From positions 1 through 64,000 of the forward strand of contig JAFEUB010000913.1 of the NCBI GenBank assembly GCA_024529925.1: a stretch of DNA of 64,000 nt. Reading direction: 5' to 3'. Numbering within the stretch: position 1 is the stretch's first letter; the number at the start of each line of letters is the position of its first letter. The translations under genes and the position numbers were made by a program. This DNA comes from Ophthalmolycus amberensis. Its lineage: Eukaryota > Chordata > Actinopteri > Perciformes > Zoarcidae. Shown here piece by piece: positions 33,597 to 44,214 of this stretch. Under the pieces are notes generated by a model. The model worked only from the letters and a program-made list of their open reading frames with translations. It ran no database searches and was not told where the DNA came from.

Positions 33597-35741
33597 ATGG
33601 ATCTCAATGTGATCCGACTGAGTCACTGTCAGAAGGAGATCTTCTGTTTCTCGGTGCCGGAGGAGTGTCCTAGCTGTGGAGAGGAGCTGAGGGGGAGCAG
33701 ACTGCAGGAGGCACCGGTCAGCCTCCCCTCCCCCCTCAGCAACGCACACAAGACCTCCAGCTGCCTGCTGGTCGCACCTGCACACGACAATCACAGCAGG
33801 TAAGTACACACAACAGGTATATACACACACAACATGTAAGTACACACAGGTATACACACAGAGCAGGTTAGTACACACAACAGGTATATACACACACATG
33901 TAAGTACACACAGGTATACACACAGAGCAGGTTAGTACACACAACAGGTATATACACACACATGTAAGTACACACAGGTATACACACAGAGCAGGTTAGT
34001 ACACACAACAGGTATATACACACACAACATGTAAGTACACACAGGTATACACACAGAGCAGGTTAGTACACACAACAGGTATATACACACACATGTAAGT
34101 ACACACAGGTATACACACAGAGCAGGTTAGTACACACAACAGGTATATACACACACAACATGTAAGTACACACAGGTATACACACAGAGCAGGTTAGTAC
34201 ACACAGGTATACACAAAAGGTAGATACACGCAGTTATACACACAGACAACAGGTAGATACAGACAGGTATATACACAACAGATAGACACGCACACACACA
34301 GGTAAATACCAGTTGAGACCAGTATAACCAGTGTGTAATGTGCTGTTTCCTCAGAGAGTTTGATGGGACATCAGATCTGCATACTGGTATCTCCAACACT
34401 TCAGGTAGGACTCAGGGGTCAGAGGTCAGACTCTCCTGCTACAGTCATGTCTGTCTGTCTGTGTGTCCACCTGTCTGTCTCTATGTCTGTCCGCCTGTCT
34501 GTTTAACTGTCTGTCTCGCTGTTAGTCCACCACTTTGCTCCAGACTGAGTTATCTCAACTACTGTTGGATGGACTGATTAATGTGGTTCATCGTTCATGT
34601 TCCCCTGAGGATGAACTGTAATACCGTTGTTGATCCTCTGACTCGTCATCTAGCGCCACCATCAGGTCAACATGTTAATGTGTGTGTGTGTGTGTGTGTG
34701 TGTGTAGGAGTTGTGTATAACTACACTCATGGAGGAGTTGGTAGAGACCAGACTGGGTGGGAGCGCTGCGTCAGCATTCCTCTGGTCCGACCCGACATGT
34801 TCCACCTGCTGGCTCAGTGGGACCAGTACCTGGACCGCTTCTCTGACGGGCCCATGTGGGACCCGGCCTGGCACAGGTACACCTCACACCTGTCTCTCTC
34901 TCTCTCTCTCTCTCTCTCCTTTACCCTGTCCACCTGTCTGTCTCTCTCTCCACCTTTCTGTCTCTCATGTACGGCGAAGGGTACCATAACTGCTTCACTT
35001 TCTGTCTTTGGTTCATTAATGTCTTGTCCACCTGTCTGTCTCGCTCTCTCACTTTCTCCCCTGTCTGTCTCTCCCCACCTGTCTCTCTCTCAGGTTTGAT
35101 GAGTACCGTAAATACTTCACTATCTGTCTTTGGTTCATTAACAGTTTTTCTCCCCTGTCCATCTGTCTGTCTGTCACCACTCTATCTCTCTGTCTGTCTC
35201 CCTCTCGTCTTTGTCCACCTATCTGTCTGTCTCTCTACCCTGTCTTAGTACCTCTGTCTCTCTCTCTCTACCCTGTCTGTCTCTCAGGTTCGATCAGGAG
35301 CACCATAACTGCTTCACTTTCTGTCTTCAGTTCATTAACAGGGTCTCTCCCTTGTCCCCCTGTCTGTCTATCTCTCTCTCCACCTGTCTGTCTGTCTCTC
35401 TCTCTCCCTCGACCCTGTCCACCTGATTGTTTATGTGTCTCTCTTTCTCTCCTGTCCACCTGTCTGTCTCTAACTCTCTCTCCTGTCCACCCCTCAGGTT
35501 CGATGAGGAGCACCATAACTGCTTCACTTTCTGTCTTCAGTTCATTAACAGTGTCCTGACAGCAGAGGGGCGGAGCTCCCTGAGCAGAGAGACCTTCACT
35601 CACAGCTTCATCCTGCCGAGGATGAGGAGGGTCACCAAATACACCACGCTGTACCAACACATACAGAAACATCGGTACTACATGGTGGACAGACAGGAGG
35701 ACAGACAGGAAGACACACCAGATAAACCAGGCTTATTCTAG
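33597..35741 (+). CDS. mkrn2os: MKRN2 opposite-strand protein
   Basis: Four exons: 33597-33799, 34355-34404, 34708-34876, 35498-35741; phases close and give 221 residues. It begins MDLNVIRLSHCQKEIFCFSV with a CPSCGEEL motif, continues SLPSPLSNAHKTSSCLLVAP, then GVVYNYTHGGVGRDQTGW, WDQYLDRFSDGPMWDPAWHR and RFDEEHHNCFTFCLQFIN, and ends with a basic stretch. The start (CPxCG, NAHK, CLLVAP), the gene size and its head-to-head position beside mkrn2 identify MKRN2OS; molecular function is not known to me. The paired CxxC at the start could be half of a metal site. Intron 1 is a donor-copy minisatellite, intron 2 holds a truncated fish repeat, and intron 3 carries three partial copies of exon 4's start. 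A possible AATAAA is at 36287-36292. Confidence 0.9.
33800..34300 (+). repeat. 65-bp donor-copy minisatellite in mkrn2os intron 1
   Basis: The intron opens GCAG|GTAAGTACACACAACA. About six units of 64-67 bp follow, each with GAGCAGGTTAGTACACACAA, CAGGTATATACACAC, CATGTAAGTACACACAGG and GGTATACACACAG. The GAGCAG|GTTAGT segment mirrors the exon edge plus donor (CAGCAG|GTAAGT). Every unit thus holds several GTAAGT-like sites. Confidence 0.95.
34556..34672 (+). mobile_element. truncated GTTAGC-type fish repeat
   Basis: CTACTGTTGGATGGACTGAT, GTGGTTCATCGTTCATG, CCCCTGAGGATGAACTGTAA and CTAGCGCCACCATCAGGTCA match the left part of the repeat at 21585. It lies in mkrn2os intron 2; the tail is missing. 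Confidence 0.7.
34970..35345 (+). repeat. three partial copies of mkrn2os exon 4 in intron 3
   Basis: Copies start at about 34976, 35094 and 35288. The second and third keep the acceptor (CTCTCAG|GTTTGATGAG and CTCTCAG|GTTCGATCAG). All retain the equivalents of CATAACTGCTTCACTTTCTG and GTTCATTAAC. They are separated by TCTG/CTCT-rich DNA and correspond to about the first 55 bases of exon 4 (35498). The copy at 35288 still encodes RFDQEHHNCFTFCLQFIN. Confidence 0.92.
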
Positions 35742-36847
35742 TCTGTTTTAAGAAGGAGCGTGAAACAAATCTCCACCGTCGGTCTTCTTGAGGATGAAAC
35801 AGTGTTACAGTCAATCTGTTGGACTGAAACACAGTTCAATATAAAGTATATAAATATAAAGTATATAAATATATATATAAGGTTATATAAGTAAACAGTT
35901 TATGTTCATCACATTTGAACCTGAACTGCAGATGAAATCTGAGCTCATGTTTCTTTAATATCTTCACAGTATTCAACTCAACATGTTTTACATTAATATG
36001 TACAGCAGTTAAAATTTTAAAAAAATACATATGTGTATATGTTGTGTGTGTACTTGTATGTTTCTCTTGTATTAATGTTTGAGCTGTGAAAACAGAGTTT
36101 CTTCCTGTCGGTCTGTCTTATTAATTAAAAGGAAATAATGTGAACATAATGTAAATAACAGAAACGTTTTGCTATCATAAGACATACTTGTAAACCCTTC
36201 TAATAGATCAACAACTATTTAGTTAAGATGAACTCATTTAACTTTCATTGAAAAACAAAAAAACCTTCCCAGAGACTCCACTCCGAAATAAAATACATTC
36301 ATGTTTCTGCTGCCTCTTTATCCAAAATAACCTCTTTCTCTCCTCCAGCTCCGTTCACCCAAATGTCTTCCCCTAACTGACCTCTGAATTCAGATCATTT
36401 GGGTTTTATTTGTTTATGTCCGAGTTGTTTCAACAAAAATACTGCAGCACCCAACACATTTTGTTGAGCTTTGACTGAGATGTTTTATTTATTTTACTTC
36501 CTAGAAACGCCTCTGATTCAAAACATAAATAAGGAATAACAAAACAAATTTGAATAAAAATAGAACATAAAAATACTTCATTTTCTTTTCAGGTTTTTTT
36601 TCTTCTGAAAGGACTTTTAGGAAATGTAATTTTAACTTATGTTAGACTTAAAAATATATATAAACAGCAAGTTTACTGAAGGAGGAACTATCGGAAGGAG
36701 GCCGGCAGTTCCCTACCGGACACATATTCGGTGACACCGCAGCGTCCCACAGCAAAATAAATCCGCAAAAAAAGAAAAGGTAGTCCGGGTCCAGTGGAGG
36801 ATTACAGCTCCCTCTGGTCAGACTCGAACCTCGTTAGACCAGGTAAC
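35742..36847. other. mkrn2os 3' region and tsen2 upstream region
   Basis: AT-rich; no gene seen. A plausible mkrn2os poly(A) signal is AATAAA at 36287-36292. The last 170 bases before the tsen2 ATG are GC-richer and are the likely tsen2 promoter and 5'UTR. Confidence 0.5.
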
Positions 36848-39800
36848 ATGCAGGCTGAGTTTCGGGCTCCGCGGAGACGCACGCGGGTCCACGAGGAGTA
36901 CGTGGCTCCGCTGCCGGTGAGCCGCAGTCCGGGGGAGACTAGCAACTTCCGGGCGGAGCTCATCAACCAACACGTGCTGGTCTGTCATCCGGACCACATC
37001 CAGAAGATCTATAACCAGGTCTGAGTTTATCCACATCAGGGCCCCGTGCCACGTACGTGTCTAACTTAGTTAGCCGGATACTTTTCAGGATAAGATGACG
37101 TAGATCAGGCTTTTCGGTTCCACGAAGCAAGTTCGGCAAAATCACCATGGCAACACATCCAAAAGCTTGAACCTGCTCCAGCGCAGGCTCAGTGAAGGTA
37201 GCTGGATAAGCTGGTCACTCCCCCGGAAAAAATGGCAGCTCCTGTCATATACGGTAGTCTAATGCGCTTGCGCATATACTGGGGGTTATACGGGAGTTCA
37301 TGAAATGCATGTAAAGTGAGACACACGGTGATCCTTAAAACCAGCTGAGCAAACTAAGAAGCCTCTATTGCATTAATGTACAGCTCCCTTCCTCAGAGAT
37401 CCACTGATGAAGGAGGCTATTAGTTAGATTAGCGTTTTATAGGTGTTGAGAATAAAACTCATGTTGAGGAGAAAACTCAGGTGAACAGACTTAGGTCGAG
37501 GCGTTTAGCTCAATTCAAGCAATAAGATTTATTTGTGACAGAAGTATTATGTCCAGCAGTAATACGTGCACGGACCTAAAGCAAAGTAAACAAAAAAGGC
37601 GCTTTGACAGGGAGCGCAAGCGGGGTATAGGTTCTTCGGATGGAAGCCTATTGGTGGAATACAAAGTAGGAGGCGGATCTGTTTCTAGCTTTCAGACAGC
37701 CTCGTTGGAGCACTGGGCATCTCCGCCCACACTGGCTCACGTCCTGGGACCGCCTTCTCTGGATCATCAGTCTGTGTGCATGTTGATGTAACAGCATATT
37801 GTTATGTTCGGCCGACTAGATAAGCTAGGCGCCAGATATGCTAGGGCGCCTTCTCTCTATCTCTAAGATGGAGCTGGCGGTTGAATCTGGTTCTCTGTAA
37901 GGCTCTGTGACATTTAACTGGGGCAAAAGCTATCCTTCAGAGTTCTAGTATTTCCACTTTGTTCAGGCGAGCGCTAGAGTGCCCCGCCTGGAGTTTTTGA
38001 CCTTCTTGCACTAGAACTCACATATCCGCGTATAAGCTGTGTTTAACATTGAATGAATGTATATTTTATTTACATAGGGAGAGAGTTCTTCCACATCGCC
38101 AAGATCCGTTATCACATCATGATGACTTCCTATACGAGCGCTATCGATTCTGCCGACAAGGAATCATTTATTTACAGACCTTCACCACACGCCGCAGCCG
38201 AGCACTGACTGTCTCACAGACTGGATGCAGCCTTGCGCTGTTCTGCGAGTGGTACATTTTAGTACAGTGTCGGCGATGCGGAGAACATGGGGAAAGCCGC
38301 TGCATGCCGCGCTGTTCGCAAAGTTTATTTGGCGCTTAATAAACTTATGGATGTGTTCATTACATTACCATGGCACATATTTTATTGACTACCATTCTGA
38401 ATTGTGTGTGTGCTTAGTGTTTACTTGCTCCCATGTCCTCTTGATGGCTGGTTGCATACATGGGGTTAAAGCACTCATAATGATATGACAGTGTTATTAG
38501 TACACCAGCAGATCATTATTGTAGAAAATGATTAAGGTGGACTCATGATAAGAATAGAGAGAATCACACACTATTTCTTTCCACTGCTTCAATTGATTGA
38601 ATGTCTGATTATGAATAATACACATACTGATCCGCCCATAAACAGATTCTCACACACACATATTCAAACTAGTTATATATGGTAATCTACACATACATGT
38701 ATATACACATATATAGTTGGCTACATGATACATAAGGGCATACAGTACATATATCCTCATATTAATGAGTATCAGTTAGATCCTCTTTGGGCTTGTTTTA
38801 TTACTTATTCTGAAAGAGTTGAGATAATTATTTTCGCTATAGATCTCATTGGATGATGCATCATGAAGTCTACTGCCAGCAGCACATTAAAGACATATAA
38901 TCTGATTGATTGGGGTGATGAGGCATTCAAATTAGCTGATACATTTTCCCAACACTTACGCATTTAACTTGTCTGTGATATTTTGCCGTGCTTCCTGTCT
39001 AGCCCTCGCAGCGGTGGCAGTGTTATATTTTGCTGTGATTATGGTCTTGAAATCCTCATATGCGTTCATGATCATCTCCTGCTCGTCAGCGGAGGAGAAA
39101 GAGGCTCTTTCTTTGACTTTATTTGACATTGTACTGTTAGAAAATCATGGTTTCGGTGATCGACGCTTCCCCCTTTTGACGTAGGACGGGCACGCGCAAT
39201 TATCCTGATCCTGATCGTCTGGTTCAAATTAACGAGACAGTTTGAGAGCGGATTAGCCTTGCAGGAACCGAGATAGCCTGACATCAATCATCTCGTTAAT
39301 GTAGGCTGGCTAATAGGACATTTGATCGACTTTGCTGAACCACTTACGTGGCACGGGGCCCAGGTGAAAGCAGGTCTGAGTTTATCCACATCAGGTGAAA
39401 GCAGGTCTGAGTTTATCCACATCAGGTGAAAGCAGGTCTGAGTTTATCCACATCAGGTGAAACCAGGTCTGAGTTAGTCCACTTTATGTAAAACCAGGTC
39501 TGAGTAAGTCCACTTTATGTAAAACCAGATTTAGTCCATATCACTTGAATCCACATCTGATTTAATCCAGATCCTCTGAAACAAGTACTGAATGAATCCT
39601 TATCCTCAAGACCACATTTGAGTTAATCCACATCCTCTAACCAGGTCTAAATTGATCCAAATCCTTAAAAGAACAGGTTTGAATTAATCCTCAGCATGTG
39701 AAACCTGGTCTGATACAATCTACGTCATATAAAATAAAGTCAGAGTTAATCCAATTCCTCTAAAACCAGGTCGGAGTTTGTCCACATTCCGTGAAACCAG

Positions 39801-42662
39801 TTCTGAGTTAGTCCACATTGCGTGGAACCATATCTGAGGTGGTCCACATTGCATGAAACCAGATCTGAGTTAGTCTACACTGTGTGAGACCAAGTCTGAG
39901 TCAGTCCACATTGCGTGAGACCAGGTCTGAGTCAGTCCACATTGCGTGAGACCAGGTCTGAGTTAGTCTACATTGTGTGAAACCAGGTCTGAGTTAGTCC
40001 ACATTGCGTGGAACCAGATTTGAGTTAGTCCACATTGCGTGAAACCAGGTCTGAGTTAGTCCACATCACGGTCTTGTCTTGTTCCAGGGTTACTTTGGTA
40101 AAGGCGTCCTGTCCAGAGCCAGACCGGACCACAGCATCTCTGACCAATGGGAACGTGAGTTCACACACGCACCATGACCTCATCATCAGTCTCGTCCAAT
40201 CAGCACTGTTCATTGCAGTCAGCCGCTCTCTGGTTTTGTTACAGAACACGAAGGTTTGTTTCTACCTGTCATCTCACAGTCCAGGTGAGTGACATCACAT
40301 CCTGTCTGTTCACATGATGACATGTGACATGATCATATCCTCTCGGCTTTTTCTCACAAATAAAAAACCCTCCTCCTCCTCCTCTTCTTCTGCAGATACG
40401 AAGAGCTCCTCAGGTGGGCGGGTTCCGCACTCTCTGCTCAGGGATTGGATGAAGACGCTGTCAATCAAACCGTGCTCAGCCTCTCTCAGCCAGTAGAGAT
40501 GGAGGATGTGAGGAGGGAGGCGAGTGGAGGGGAGGAGCCAGGACCAAATGGGGGGGCTTGTCCCCACACAAAGAGGCCTCGGTCGGGGTCAGGGGTTGAG
40601 CCGGAGGCCAAGAGAAGCTGCAGGTAGAGTGGTGCTCTTCGCTTGGGGATAAATCTAATTGTTGTACAATGAATTTCTCTTTAAACTAATCCGGGTTTAA
40701 AGGGTCCGCTCACTTAAATTACAAAAAAAAGGAAAACAGATTCTCTCTCTTCTCCTAAATATTTCAGGTTGGGCGAGCAAAACCAGGACTCTGATCCCGG
40801 CTCAGATCAGGACTTTGACCTAGACCCTGACCTCAACTCTGACTCTGACTCTGGTCCTGATCCGGATCCTTTGGTTCCGGGTCCTGGTTTTGTCCTAGTG
40901 GTCTCAGACAGTGAGGTGAGTCTTCAGACTTTGTATGTTTATTATTATCTTGACTTTGACGTCTCACTCCAGATGACACTTATGTGTCAGTGTCTGCAGG
41001 TGTATTGTTGTGAATAATCTGTGTGTGTGTGTGTTGTGTCTGCAGGTGTGTGGGGGGGTCAGGGAGGTCCGGCGGACTCCTTTCTCTCTCACAGAGTACC
41101 TGCAACTCAGTCTGGAGGAGGTAACACACCAACACTCCCATTAACCATCACATTTTGTGACACTTTTAGTTTCAGCTTGTTTCTGTCTATAAATACTACA
41201 TTACCCATGAGCCTCAGCTGAATAGAATAGAATAGAAATATACTTTATTCATCCCCAAGGGGAAATTTGTCTGCTGACAGATTCAGATAGTGATCTGATT
41301 TGTATCTGAATGGCAAAAGGGTCATTCTGTAAACTGTGTACAGGCATTCTTCCTGGTCTACAGTCTGGGCTGTCTGTCTGTCTACCTGAACCAGGTAACT
41401 ATCTGTCTGTCTGTCTGTCTGTCTGTCTACCTGAACCAGGTAACTATCTGTCTGTCTGTCTGTCGGAGTTAATTGCATTTCCATGTTTTGTTTGACTTCC
41501 TGTTTCTACATTTTATGAGTAAATATAAATAACAAATAAAACTTCCTTTCAAAAAAATGTTTCACTCATTTAATGAAGTCAGCCATATCCTCTTCTGTGA
41601 TTGGTCAGGAGCCTCTGTCAATCATCCAGCTGTGGCGAAAGTTCCGCTCCCTGCGGCCCGACTTCGTGAGCTCGTTCGCAGCCTATCAGCACTGTCGAAG
41701 CAGGGGGTGGGTCCCTAAAGTTGGGGGCGGGGCCAAGTACGGTGTGGACCTCGGTAAGACACACACACACACACACACAGTTTCCCTGTTAGAAACCAGT
41801 TTAAAACTGGGACCAGTTCCATGATCCTCCAGTGTCTGAGGTGACTTGAACACATAATTGACAGCTTTCAATCATCAGCGCAAAGGAGGCAGAGGCTGAA
41901 GTGAGATAAACATTAAGTCTGTCACAATTTACATGATTCTCTCTTTTGTGTGTGTGTTCAGTGTTGTATAGGAAAGGACCACCTTTCTACCACGCCAGGT
42001 AACACACATACACACATATGTCGTGCTTTAAAATTAAAATAAAGAATAATGATCTTTTTCACTTTCAGTCCGCAATTCCCAAAAACTTTCCAAGAAAGAT
42101 TTGCAAAAACACTTGATAGAAATATTCTACTCTTCACAAATTGTCCCTCTCCTCTTCCTGTAGTTATTCGGTTGTAGTTGAGCGGGTTGACGATGCCTTC
42201 AGGGGCTCGTCATTGCGTCCGTTTTCGTGGCGTTCTCTGGCAGCTCTCAGCAGGATCACCTCCAACGTCTCAAAGGTAACGAGTCGACGGACGTCAGATC
42301 GGGTGAGATTTGATTCGGGTGTTTTTATTTCTTTGTGTTTGTTTTTACAGGAGCTGATGTTGTGTTACGTCATCTATCCAGCCGACCTATCAGACGCTGA
42401 GCTGGACTCACCTGTCTGTCTGAGCAGACTGAAGGTGCAGGTAGATAACACGAAGCACCAGCTATTCAATAAGTCAAATGATTGATTAATTGATCGACAG
42501 AAAAACAATGGTGTCGTATCACTGTGCATGTAAAGTAGCAGTGATAAAGTTTAATCAGACAAAATAGGAAACAGTGAAAAAAGAGGTGTTTTCTATCAAC
42601 AGGAAGTGATCGTCAGCAGGTGGGTTTCCTCCAGAGAGCGAGTGGAGCAGGACGACATCTGA
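36848..42662 (+). CDS. tsen2: tRNA-splicing endonuclease catalytic subunit Sen2
   Basis: Twelve exons: 36848-37018, 40088-40154, 40245-40284, 40396-40623, 40768-40915, 41046-41120, 41344-41394, 41609-41753, 41962-41998, 42164-42275, 42351-42440, 42603-42662. Phases close; 407 residues (human 465). It is one of two nucleases in the TSEN complex that cuts introns from pre-tRNA, here the 5' splice-site cutter. The N-terminal FRAELINQHVLVCHPDHIQK and GYFGKGVLSRARP, the acidic variable middle, and the C-terminal nuclease fold (SLTEYLQLSLEE, AFFLVYSLGCLSVYLNQ, GWVPKVG, LYRKGPPFYHASYSV, LAALSRITSNVSKELMLCYV) match the family. The triad Tyr311, His319, Lys358 is intact by spacing (Y-x7-H and H-x38-K as in human 369/377/416). 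Start chosen at the ATG before QAEFRAPRRR; an upstream in-frame GTG is not needed. Intron 1 holds a transposon. Confidence 0.96.
38080..38400 (+). pseudogene. HARBI1-like transposase fragment, broken
   Basis: One frame reads DDFLYERYRFCRQGIIYL, then TRRSRALTVSQT. The homology then shifts to another frame: ALRCSASGTF, a stop, YSVGDAENMGKAAACRAVRK and VYLALNKLMDVFITLPWH. These phrases match the N-terminal half of Harbinger/HARBI1 transposases (YRFxxxxIIYL, ALRFFASGTF, VGDAENxxKA, CRAVRKV). At least one frameshift and one stop are present, and the catalytic DDE part is missing. Not a functional gene. Confidence 0.8.
38960..39129 (-). CDS. Myb/SANT-like protein exon of the Harbinger element
   Basis: A minus-strand frame starts MSNKVKERASFSSADEQEMI and continues MNAYEDFKTIITAKYNTATA ... 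RQEARQNITDKLNA, ending at a good donor (GC|GTAAGT at 38959). This is the Myb-like DNA-binding protein type carried as a second gene by animal Harbinger elements. It is intact over this exon (about 56 codons). Following exons were not found. Confidence 0.6.
41370..41465 (+). repeat. 45-bp duplication of the tsen2 exon 7 donor with (TCTG)n
   Basis: CTACCTGAACCAG|GTAACTATCTG occurs twice, ending the exon at 41394 and again at 41439, separated by (TCTG)n. The two potential donors are exactly 45 bp apart with no stop between them. Confidence 0.95.
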
Positions 42663-43300
42663 TTGGCTGACGGGAGACTTAAGAAACTGATGATGTCACC
42701 GAGTGATGTCCCAAAAGAGACTTGACGAGCCAAAAGAGGATGAGATTTTTTTTTTAGTTGTCATTGAAGAGTCAGAAACAGGACGAAGACATCATCAGAA
42801 GTTTTGAGTGTCCCAGAACGCACCATGAGTCCTCACAAGGAGTTAACGTCCAGCGGAGGTGTGTGTGGGGCTGCTGCATGTTGTGTTACTTTCTTTAATT
42901 TCTGTTTCAATGTGCTCTATTGGAATGAGGTGAAGATGTTGAATAAAAGTAAAAATAATAAAAGAAAAGAAAACTGGTGATTATTATAGAAAATGGTAAT
43001 ATAACAACAATTATCGACGTATTCATGTTCCAGTCAGATTGTTAAGCCCATTTCCACAACTGTGAATAAAAAAAAATACAGATCCTGTCAATCAAAATGA
43101 GAAATGTTCTCAAAATAAAGACTTAGTATCTGATAATTATGACTTAGCATTTCATCCTTTAGTCATAAATCATAAATATGAGCTAGTAAGTCATACGTAT
43201 GAGATAGTATTATGAGAAGCAAAGTATTCAGCATACAATAAGCTATTTTTTACAAAAATTGTATTAAATAAAATAATAATTACAAAGTTTATTGTATTTA
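42663..43300. other. tsen2 3'UTR and spacer
   Basis: Non-coding. A tsen2 poly(A) signal AATAAA lies at 42942-42947, about 280 bases after the stop. The rest is AT-rich. Confidence 0.6.
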
Positions 43301-43550
43301 TTTATTTAGTGCCACTACTGGGCTTCCATAGTAGGGCTTCTATAGGTTCGGATACAGACGGGTCAGAAGCGATCACTGTTTTGTTATTGTCTCGCGGGTT
43401 GGAAGATCTCGCGGTAACAGCGAGAGGCTCCCGACAGCGCCATTTAGAGCAAGCACCGTGTGTGTCGTCGCGAGGGCAAAGCTTTGAGAAGCAACCGTTA
43501 GCCACCAGACCGACCGTTAAATCACCCTCCGCGTGCCGCTGTGTGTCCAG
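43301..43550 (+). other. rbm39 5' non-coding exon and promoter region
   Basis: A GC-richer block with CpGs ends in a strong donor (GTGTCCAG|GTAAAA, 43551). It precedes the coding exon that starts at 44203, so it is the likely 5'UTR exon; the transcription start is not defined. Just downstream in intron 1 is a GTTAGC/GTTAGCC array (about 43645-43700). Confidence 0.6.
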
Positions 43551-43739
43551 GTAAAACTCCGCTCTGCTCACGTGCTGTTCTGCCGGTAACCGTAGATACT
43601 GGTAGTAACGTTAGATACCGGCTCGTTGCTCCATAGCCTTCCGGAAGCTAACGGCTAACTGTTAGCTGTTAGCTGTTAGCCGTTAGCCGTTAGCCGTGTT
43701 TAGCTAGTTTAACCTGCGAGCTGTAAAACGGTGTCACGT

Positions 43740-44075
43740 GACTTTAGTCGAAGTATTATGATCATGAAAGTACTCACCATATATGAAGCTGTTTGTATTG
43801 AAGTACTACTAACTTTAGTCAAAGTATTATGAGTATCAAAGTACTCAGAATATATGAAGCTACTTGTATTGAAGTACTACTAAGTTTAGTCATAGTACGA
43901 GTATCAAAGTACTCAGAATCAATGAAGCTACTTGTATTGAAGTACTAGTTAGCTACTAACTTTAGTCAAAGTATTATGAGAAGTAATGTACTCAGAATAT
44001 ATGAAGCTACTTGTGGCGTTTTTATTTAAGTGTGATTTACTTTAGTCAAAGTATTTTGAGTATTAAAATACTCAA
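43740..44075 (+). repeat. about 70-bp degenerate repeat in rbm39 intron 1
   Basis: Four to five units containing GTATTATGAGTATCAAAGTA, CTCAGAATATATGAAGCTAC and TTGTATTGAAGTACTACTAA. Divergence rises to the right. Confidence 0.85.
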
Positions 44076-44214
44076 AATATAGATCAGTGACATGATTGAT
44101 TTGAGTAAAAGTTTCACTAAATCTTTCTTCATAAACTCGCCTGTTTTAATAATTAGTTATGCTAAATGTTTATATAATTGTTGATTGTTTGTTTGTGTGC
44201 AGACCAGCAGCAGG

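Larger units (their letters stand above)
37040..39360. mobile_element. PIF/Harbinger-like DNA transposon in tsen2 intron 1
   Basis: A 2321-bp insertion with perfect 16-bp terminal inverted repeats (GGCCCCGTGCCACGTA at the left; its reverse complement at 39345-39360). It is flanked by a 3-bp duplication, CAG (37037-37039 and 39361-39363). The empty site is visible next door: the minisatellite unit CCACATCAGGTGAAAGCAGG restores the target exactly. Inside are a HARBI1-like transposase remnant on the plus strand (38080-38400) and a Myb/SANT-like exon on the minus strand (38960-39129), the two-gene arrangement of PIF/Harbinger elements. A 3-bp TSD fits the superfamily, though TWA is usual rather than CAG. 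The DDE core is not seen, so the copy is probably dead. Confidence 0.9.
37013..40075 (+). repeat. about 30-bp donor-copy minisatellite, split by the transposon
   Basis: The tsen2 exon 1 edge and donor read AACCAG|GTCTGAGTTTATCC; the array repeats CCAGGTCTGAGTTAGTCCAC plus about 10 bases (ATTGCGTGAAA) many times from 39361 to 40075, stopping just short of the exon 2 acceptor. The first unit (37013-37039) is cut from the rest by the Harbinger insertion. Divergence is greatest in the middle (39500-39780). Confidence 0.92.

Noticed and set aside
36794..36847. An upstream GTG start for tsen2
   Set aside because: The ATG at 36848 gives the family's usual N-terminus (F-x-AP-RRR); no need for a non-ATG start.
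40769..40916. An Asp/Pro-rich repeat as an independent gene
   Set aside because: It is the acidic variable exon of tsen2, with phases matching on both sides.
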